Below, in pieces: positions 58,811 to 64,000 of a DNA stretch of 64,000 bases. Under the pieces are notes generated by a model. That model was given only the letters and a program-made list of their open reading frames with translations, searched no databases and was not told where the DNA came from. The translations under genes were made by a program, and so were the position numbers. How positions within the stretch are numbered: position 1 is the first letter of the stretch; every line of letters starts with the position of its first letter. Source of the stretch: CAKZNE01 sp002695025 (GTDB lineage Bacteria; Bacteroidota; Bacteroidia; Flavobacteriales; Schleiferiaceae); contig CAJWML010000008.1 in assembly GCA_913043285.1 (NCBI GenBank), forward strand, positions 1 to 64,000, written 5' to 3'.

Positions 58811-59809
58811 TCATTTAGTTTTGAGGGCTTGTTCGCTTTCACCCATTTTTACGGCTTTTTGGCCAACTGTTTCTGTGATATGATCTTCGGAAACAGAAAA
58901 ATCGTCAATAGCCTTCCACAGTATGTTGGGCTCTTTTAAAAATAATTGATGATCGCCACCTTTTATAGTTATAAATTCAGCGTTGGAAAATGTTTCAGCA
59001 TATTCTTTGGCACTTTCATACGGTGCAGAAGTATCTTCCATTCCGTGGATAAATACAATCTTTTCGTCTTTAATGGCTTTTGAAAAGGCATATAGATCGG
59101 GTTTAATTACAACTTCTGTTAAGGAGTTGGCGTAGCTCTGCCACGTATGTTTTTTTGCATCTTCATAAACATCCTCCGTTAAATTATCGGGCTTAAAATA
59201 ATCGGTCATAAAAATGGGATGCAGCATACAAATAAGTGGGCCATACTTTCCGGATGTCAATCGATCAAAAACGGAATGTTTAGACATGATTTCCTTGAAT
59301 TCATTTCTATCTTTATAAACAGGAAGCCCCGTGATGATTGCCCCTTCAAACCAATTGCTATGTTCAGCAAGTAGCGCCAGAGAAATAATGGCTCCCATGG
59401 AATGGCCTACGATAACCGTTTTGCCATCATTGAAGTTTTCTTTGGTAATTATCCTTTCCAAGGCGTTTAGTTGGACATTGAGGCTATAATCGCTATTAGG
59501 TTTTGGAGAATCACCAAATCCCAGTAAATCCACCAACAACAGCTGATGTGTTTTACTAACGGTTTCAATCTCTCGTTTCCAATAATTTTTAGACCCTGTT
59601 AAACCGTGAATGAACACCAACTTTTTGTCACCAGAACCTATAATTTCATAATTTAATGGCATGGTTTCAAAAGTATAGGGTGAGGTAAGTTCAACTTTGA
59701 AATATTGATAACCAACAATTACAAGAAACGGAAGCAGTACGAACACTAAAATGCTAAATGCCGTCATCTTAAATATTTTATATCCTTGTTTTAAAAAATT
59801 CATGCACAA
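58811..59809 (-). CDS. membrane-anchored alpha/beta hydrolase
   Basis: This protein has 332 residues, or 330 from a second ATG. It has one N-terminal membrane anchor (about residues 16-35) and an alpha/beta hydrolase domain facing outward. The oxyanion segment FIHGLTGSKNYW is near residue 70 and the nucleophile Ser lies in VGHSMGAI near residue 135. A late FIHGMEDTSAP and the final His in KGGDHQLFL complete the triad. The substrate is unknown. The 103-base gap upstream holds no feature I can recognise. Confidence 0.88.
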   Translation of the reverse strand: MCMNFLKQGYKIFKMTAFSILVFVLLPFLVIVGYQYFKVELTSPYTFETMPLNYEIIGSGDKKLVFIHGLTGSKNYWKREIETVSKTHQLLLVDLLGFGDSPKPNSDYSLNVQLNALERIITKENFNDGKTVIVGHSMGAIISLALLAEHSNWFEGAIITGLPVYKDRNEFKEIMSKHSVFDRLTSGKYGPLICMLHPIFMTDYFKPDNLTEDVYEDAKKHTWQSYANSLTEVVIKPDLYAFSKAIKDEKIVFIHGMEDTSAPYESAKEYAETFSNAEFITIKGGDHQLFLKEPNILWKAIDDFSVSEDHITETVGQKAVKMGESEQALKTK

Positions 59810-59912
59810 TGTTTCATGTATGCTATTATCTGTAAAAATATGTTCAACCGAACTTTTTGTTTCTCGGCAGTTTTACTGGCCCATGTCCTTTGTTTTTAGG
59901 AGCCTATAACCC

Positions 59913-60629
59913 TTATAACACTTCCTTGACTTTTCCACATTTTAACATCTTTGAACCGAAATAGGGATTACTGATTTCTTTGGTTTCTGCGATCCAATAA
60001 GCTCCCTTTTCATCAAAAGCCATGGGGCAATAAGTGGCATACAGTTCTATGTCTTCCGCTAGATCAAAGCTCTTCACCGTGCAGTACATAATTTCGGAGA
60101 TGTGGCTGAAATAGGATCGTTTTTCATCAAGGCCATCTACATGCCGCATTTCGGCCAATTTATCAGAGTAGAGCAAAGCGTGCTGTTGCCAGGCACCTTC
60201 CCCTTCCTCTTTAAATAAAGAGCCATCCACTGCCTCTGCTTTTTGAGCCATTTTCACAGCTGCCTTGTCGGTCTCGGCTATATTATCATTTACTAAAGCA
60301 TTTTTCATTTCGAGGTAGGCGCTTACTACTTCTTTCAGTTGAAATTTCGCGGCCACTCCCGTCTGGTAAGTATCATCTAGGATGATTATGCCCTGGTGGG
60401 AAAAATTGTCGCGGATAGACTCGTGTTGAGCATGCATGGACTCTTCTTCCTTCTTTTCATTGTAATTTTCTTCCATTTGAGAATGGTCGTGTCCATCTCT
60501 TGCTTCCATCTCCTCATGATGGTCATGGTCATGATCGTCATGTTCGTTTTGCTGATTGCCATTACAGGCAGTCATGAGCATCAATGCCGTTATGGCGATT
60601 GTCATTAAAATTGATTTCATAGTGTTCAT
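59913..60629 (-). CDS. DUF3347 copper-binding-type lipoprotein with His-rich leader
   Basis: This 238-residue lipoprotein has a signal ending at LMTAC (lipobox Cys) and a His/Asp/Glu-rich stretch (HDDHDHDHHEEM, HDHSQMEE). A DUF3347 domain follows (about residues 85-238). That domain carries CPMAFDEKGAYW, NPYFGSKMLKCG and a conserved Cys near MYCTV. The pattern fits a Cu(I) or Cu(II) chaperone in the periplasm. Its leader is almost identical to that of the next gene upstream (108 bases, 98% identical). The start may be the second ATG (60618-60620). Confidence 0.9.
   Translation of the reverse strand: MNTMKSILMTIAITALMLMTACNGNQQNEHDDHDHDHHEEMEARDGHDHSQMEENYNEKKEEESMHAQHESIRDNFSHQGIIILDDTYQTGVAAKFQLKEVVSAYLEMKNALVNDNIAETDKAAVKMAQKAEAVDGSLFKEEGEGAWQQHALLYSDKLAEMRHVDGLDEKRSYFSHISEIMYCTVKSFDLAEDIELYATYCPMAFDEKGAYWIAETKEISNPYFGSKMLKCGKVKEVL
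60513..60620 (-). repeat. 108-bp direct repeat, copy A (lipoprotein leader)
   Basis: This copy encodes the signal peptide and first His-rich segment of the DUF3347 lipoprotein. It matches 61061-61168 at 106 of 108 bases. The two differences are at the start of the CNG region and within the signal peptide. Downstream, the two genes become unrelated. Confidence 0.9.
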
Positions 60630-60646
60630 TGTTATTCTGGCTTTAA

Positions 60647-61177
60647 TTAGTTTTTGTCGTAAGCCTCAGCATTGGCCTTATTTTTAAAGTAGGCCACCGT
60701 TCCCTCTTTGTCCAAAAGCACAATGTAAGCTTCGGTCTTGTCCACTTTTTCGCCCGTTTGTGGGTCGGTAGCAATCCGGGCAGTTTCCTGTTCATTCAGG
60801 GTTTTTACGCACATCTGGCAGCAGCCGTAGTAGGTTTTACCATTTACAGGTACAGGAATCTGGTCTTTTGCCATATAGGCATCGTTCACCATACACACCT
60901 GTTTGGTGGGCACTTGGTCTCCCACAGTATAATTGCCGCTTTTGTCCTGCACTTTCATTTTATGCTCATGCTTTGCGGATTCAGTATTCTCGTCCTGATC
61001 TATTCCATCATGATGTTCTTCCATTTTGGAATGGTTGTGATCTTCATCCACTTCCATTTGCTCATGATGGTCATGGTCATGATCGTCATGTTCGTTTTGC
61101 TGATTGCCATTGCAGGCAGTCATGAGCATCAATGTCGTTATGGCGATTGTCATTAAAATTGATTTCATTTTTTTCAT
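60647..61177 (-). CDS. His/Cys-rich lipoprotein with YHS/TRASH-like C-terminal domain
   Basis: This 176-residue lipoprotein shares its leader and His-rich segment (to about residue 45) with the DUF3347 protein. The C-terminal domain carries QVCMVNDAYMAKDQIPV, then YYGCCQMCVKTLNEQE and a Lys-rich end. The CxM and GCCQMC motifs resemble metal-binding YHS/TRASH-type domains. The family name is not certain. It probably binds Cu or Zn in the periplasm. The start overlaps the symporter stop by four bases (61174-61177). Confidence 0.82.
   Translation of the reverse strand: MKKMKSILMTIAITTLMLMTACNGNQQNEHDDHDHDHHEQMEVDEDHNHSKMEEHHDGIDQDENTESAKHEHKMKVQDKSGNYTVGDQVPTKQVCMVNDAYMAKDQIPVPVNGKTYYGCCQMCVKTLNEQETARIATDPQTGEKVDKTEAYIVLLDKEGTVAYFKNKANAEAYDKN
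61061..61168 (-). repeat. 108-bp direct repeat, copy B (lipoprotein leader)
   Basis: This is the second copy of the repeat at 60513-60620, 548 bases away start to start. It encodes the leader of the YHS/TRASH-like lipoprotein. Such a close direct repeat can recombine and delete the intervening DNA. Confidence 0.9.
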
Positions 61178-62535
61178 TTTGTTGTTGCTTTAAGATTAGT
61201 ATTGACTGTAAGAGCTGGTTTTTTGCCATACCAGCGGTCGAAAACTATGCAGGCGGTCAAATCTCCGGTTACGTTTACTGCGGTACGGAACATTCCCAAT
61301 AGTCTTTCCACACCAATAATGATGATGATGCCTTCGGCCGGAATACCGGCACTACTGAGCACAGATGCCAGGATGACTACCCCACCGCCCGGAATGGCGG
61401 GCGTGCCAATAGAGGCCGCCACAATGGTTATGACCACCACAATGATGTTCAGCAGGCTCATTTCCAGCCCGTAGGCCTGGGCTATAAAAAGGGTGGTAAC
61501 GGTTTGATAAAGGGCGGTACCATCCATGTTCACGGTAGCGCCAATTGGAATAATAAAGTTGCTGATAGATTTATCCACCTTGAGTTCTTCCTCGGCAGTT
61601 TGCAGCGAAAGGGGCATTACTGCGGCTGAACTGGTCGTGGAAAAAGCCAGCAATTGAGCGTCCCGGATTTTCCTGAGAAAGTGAAAAGGATTGCTCTTGC
61701 CAAGTAAGGCTACCAGGGTAAGGTAAACTCCCACCAGCAATAACAATCCGGCCAGTACCACCAAAACATAATAGCCCAGCCCAGCCAGTGAGCTGAGCCC
61801 CACGCTTGAGGTAAGCTGAGCCATAAGGCCAAAAACAGCTATAGGCACCAGTTTCATGGCCCATTTCACTACGGTCATGCAAATTTCCTGAATGGCACTG
61901 AGCAGCAACTTTACCGGGCGCAATAGGTTTTCGGGCAAGGCCAGCACCGCCACGCCAATGATAATGGTAAATATCACGATGCTCAGCATCTCGCCACTTA
62001 CCATGGCCGCCAGCGGGTTTTCGGGCAGCAGGTTGGAAATGGCACCGGGTATGCTGTTGATGCCAAAGGAAAGTTCAGCACCTCCCTGGGCTGTGTCGAC
62101 CAGTTCCTTAGCGTGTTCGGCAGCGGCTTGCTCGTGCAGGTAGTTGCCCGATTTGAAAAGTGTGGCCAGTATTACACCTATGGTAACAGAAATGGTGGTG
62201 GTGCCCACAAAATAAAGCAGCACACCTCCCCCCAGCTTCTTCAGGTTTTCTTTGTCGTTGCTGGCAATGCCGGTGATGATGGAAGCCACAATCAGCGGTA
62301 TCATAATCATCTGTACCAGCTTGAGAAACAGGATGCCGGGCAGGGCCAGCCAATTGCCCAATACATCTGCTGTATCCTTACTCAACCAACCATTTTGTGG
62401 GCTTAGCAACAGGCCAAAACCCACCCCCAGAAACAGGGCAATAATCACCTTCAGCCACAGGCGGTTCTCCACCAACTTTTGCAAGTAGGTGTTCAGTGAT
62501 TTCAGGCTCCTTATTTCCGAATCAAAGATGCTCAT
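61174..62535 (-). CDS. dicarboxylate/amino acid:cation symporter (DAACS family)
   Basis: This 453-residue membrane protein has about eight helices and two re-entrant loops. The substrate-binding region contains STTSSAAVMPLSL and, later, PIGATVNMDGTALYQ, both signatures of the GltP/DctA family. It imports glutamate, aspartate or C4-dicarboxylates with protons or sodium. In this context it could supply carbon for fermentation. It overlaps the GAPDH gene by 14 bases upstream and the lipoprotein gene by four bases downstream. Confidence 0.93.
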   Translation of the reverse strand: MSIFDSEIRSLKSLNTYLQKLVENRLWLKVIIALFLGVGFGLLLSPQNGWLSKDTADVLGNWLALPGILFLKLVQMIMIPLIVASIITGIASNDKENLKKLGGGVLLYFVGTTTISVTIGVILATLFKSGNYLHEQAAAEHAKELVDTAQGGAELSFGINSIPGAISNLLPENPLAAMVSGEMLSIVIFTIIIGVAVLALPENLLRPVKLLLSAIQEICMTVVKWAMKLVPIAVFGLMAQLTSSVGLSSLAGLGYYVLVVLAGLLLLVGVYLTLVALLGKSNPFHFLRKIRDAQLLAFSTTSSAAVMPLSLQTAEEELKVDKSISNFIIPIGATVNMDGTALYQTVTTLFIAQAYGLEMSLLNIIVVVITIVAASIGTPAIPGGGVVILASVLSSAGIPAEGIIIIIGVERLLGMFRTAVNVTGDLTACIVFDRWYGKKPALTVNTNLKATTK

Positions 62536-63553
62536 TGGTTATGCCCAGGCTTTCATTGGTTTTGACAATAGAATTTTCGGCACTTTCTTCAATTCCGGTG
62601 AGGGCGCGGATGGCATCAATCGTCTCCGGAATTACGATGGCCTGATTGTCCACCAAGTAGGCGTAAAACAACTCATCGTCCTGCACTTTCAGCATATCCT
62701 GCCAAAGGGCCACTTCGTACATATCGCCCCAAGGGCGGCCCATATCGAGGTATTTTTCCTTTACCGTATTGTTGGAAACGAGGCCATCCGAATAATTAAT
62801 GAAAGTAATGCGCGTGGATGAACGAAAGGCTTCCAGCACTTCTTCCTTGGTTGCTTTGCGGGTGAGGCGCACATTCCAGTAGTGCAGGTGGCTCAGGGTT
62901 TCGGGTACTTTTACGGCCATGGTTACTACATCCAGTTCCGGGTCCACACTTTTGGCATCCGGCCCCTGGTGGCTTGGTATATCTTGTTCAGGAACCAACG
63001 TGTTCATAATTCCGCCTAGGTGACTTTCCCAGGGATCAGTGGCTCTGCGCAACAAGGTGCCTCGTGCGCTTTGCAGCAAGCCTGCCTTTTTCAATGCCGT
63101 AAGCGTGCGCACCATAGAAGTGGTATTGCACGACACCACCCGGGTACTCTCCCGATTAAGGGCAGAAGCATAGTTGCTCTCCGCACTGAACGAGTGGCCA
63201 GTGGTTTCATGCTTTTCACCGCCTTGCATAATGAATTTTAGCCCCAGCTTTTTGTAGGTTTCTACATTTTGGGCCGCAATCTTTTTTGGGGTACAGTCCA
63301 CTGCGAGGTCAACCTGTGCAAGAAGTTCATCCATGGTTCCTTTTACGGGAATGCCGGCAGAAGTCATGTTTTGGTGGGCATCACTGTTGGCGGCAAATAT
63401 CGAATACCCCTTTTCTACAGCTGTGGATATGCGCCAGTCACTAATTACATCGGCCACTCCGGTCAGTTCCATATCATCTTGTAGGGCCACGGCATCGGCC
63501 ACTCTTTTACCAATTACACCATAGCCGATTAAGGCAATCTTTTGCTTTTTCAT
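62522..63553 (-). CDS. type II (archaeal-type) glyceraldehyde-3-phosphate dehydrogenase
   Basis: This 343-residue enzyme matches the type II GAPDH found mostly in archaea and in a few bacteria. It has an N-terminal nucleotide motif (IGYGVIGKRVADAV), VDCTPKK and the active-site Cys in SCNTTSMVRTL near residue 140. It oxidises glyceraldehyde 3-phosphate with phosphate and NAD(P)+. It lacks the longer loop pattern of normal bacterial GapA, so it is probably a second enzyme for a special condition or direction. Its start overlaps the next gene by four bases (63550-63553). Confidence 0.93.
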   Translation of the reverse strand: MKKQKIALIGYGVIGKRVADAVALQDDMELTGVADVISDWRISTAVEKGYSIFAANSDAHQNMTSAGIPVKGTMDELLAQVDLAVDCTPKKIAAQNVETYKKLGLKFIMQGGEKHETTGHSFSAESNYASALNRESTRVVSCNTTSMVRTLTALKKAGLLQSARGTLLRRATDPWESHLGGIMNTLVPEQDIPSHQGPDAKSVDPELDVVTMAVKVPETLSHLHYWNVRLTRKATKEEVLEAFRSSTRITFINYSDGLVSNNTVKEKYLDMGRPWGDMYEVALWQDMLKVQDDELFYAYLVDNQAIVIPETIDAIRALTGIEESAENSIVKTNESLGITNEHL

Positions 63554-64000
63554 AAATTTTGAGTTTTTGAGTTAATGTGTATGTTATTAATATTTGAAAG
63601 TCCGAAAATGATCATTACAAAGCTCTGGCCTATTTCTATGGTTGATATGAGCCTAGCCGGAATGGTAATGGGAGCAATATCTCCATAGCCCACCGAGGCA
63701 AAGGTTACCACACTGAAGTAGGTTAGCTCAAACAGGTGTCCTATGTATCCCAGATTTGCAGAGGCTGTCAGTCCTTTAAAGGCTGTGCCATCGATAGCGT
63801 AAAGACAGGTGTAGTCTGCAGAAAAAGAAAATATTATCAACACAATGAGAAACCCAAAAACCGAAAGCAGTTGCCTGAATGAGTGGCAAAGCCGGATGGA
63901 CTTATTGACCTGCCTGAAAGTGAAAAAGGTGAAATAAATCGTTTTGAAAAAGGCGAGTACCACTACCACATAAGGCACCCAACTAAGGCTATGGTCAATA
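63550..64000 (-). CDS. potassium channel family protein, 5' part outside the window
   Basis: This protein is cut by the window edge. The frame stays open from position 63978 to 64000, and the earliest in-frame start there is GTG. It contains helices and the canonical filter FASVGYGDIAP. It therefore differs from the channel at 26869-27876, which has GIGD. The visible part has two or three helices and a short C terminus with SNINNIHINSKTQNL. It overlaps GAPDH by four bases. Ion selectivity is predicted for K+. Confidence 0.82.
   Translation of the reverse strand, partial: IDHSLSWVPYVVVVLAFFKTIYFTFFTFRQVNKSIRLCHSFRQLLSVFGFLIVLIIFSFSADYTCLYAIDGTAFKGLTASANLGYIGHLFELTYFSVVTFASVGYGDIAPITIPARLISTIEIGQSFVMIIFGLSNINNIHINSKTQNL

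Overview
This 64-kb window comes from a member of the Bacteroidota. Three secreted proteins (32289-34262, 34861-36477, 36489-38555) end in type IX secretion (T9SS) sorting domains. The clearest promoter (2675-2706) has the Bacteroidota -33/-7 form (TTTG, then TAnnTTTG). The metal-resistance proteins are Bacteroidota-style fusions (MerTP, CusA joined to an outer-membrane factor, multicopper oxidase joined to a PcoB-like barrel). Every gene I can support lies on the minus strand, so transcription runs from high to low coordinates. Many neighbours overlap by 1, 4, 8, 11 or 14 bases. I see no tRNA, rRNA, CRISPR array or insertion sequence.

Region 1 (about 1-14300) handles heavy metals. It holds a mercury-type operon (ArsR regulator, MerTP, FAD disulfide oxidoreductase, GDCCVxC protein), then YnfA, DUF3703, a short CDF transporter, DUF305 and a P1B-4 ATPase (SPC and HEGST motifs). 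A Cus/Czc unit follows: a PII-like protein, a His-rich adaptor, a 1470-residue RND pump fused to its own outer-membrane factor, an unlisted 47-residue membrane peptide, and a Cys/His-rich secreted protein. Region 2 (14426-17579) is a two-gene A+T-rich insert (DUF4238 and a 699-residue protein of unknown function) that looks like acquired cargo.

Region 3 (17709-28550) is copper-centred: a CPH-type CopB ATPase, PPK2, a DUF302 protein, an APC permease, a multicopper oxidase with a PcoB-like tail, a DUF2231 protein, a second DUF305 protein, a K+ channel and a secreted protein. A decayed 3' relic of that last gene lies at 26092-26165. Region 4 (28543-31808) is a nucleotide module: PRPP synthetase, methyltransferase, a second GDCCVxC protein and an AMP/thymidine phosphorylase. 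Region 5 (31838-38555) encodes secreted proteins: a galactose-oxidase-like copper radical oxidase, a lipoprotein with 44 His in 179 residues, a GH30 hydrolase and an M43 metalloprotease.

Region 6 (38565-47147) holds a beta-CASP RNase-like hydrolase, an ATP-cone/nuclease-like fusion, D-lactate dehydrogenase, a GT4 fusion, a GH130 enzyme, a cupin and a flavoprotein. Region 7 (47208-64000) is a central-carbon and redox block: PEP synthase, pyruvate:ferredoxin oxidoreductase, an Fe-S flavoprotein, phosphofructokinase, a P1B ATPase with a CPD motif, HAD and alpha/beta hydrolases, two His-rich lipoproteins sharing a 108-bp leader, a dicarboxylate symporter, a type II GAPDH and a truncated K+ channel.

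Taken together, the window looks like a stress island that combines metal detoxification with an oxygen-independent, AMP-centred energy and carbon module. PRPP synthetase, AMP phosphorylase, PPK2 and PEP synthase all make or use AMP, or are expected to. Linking RNA or nucleotide turnover to fermentation is my inference and the main hypothesis to test.
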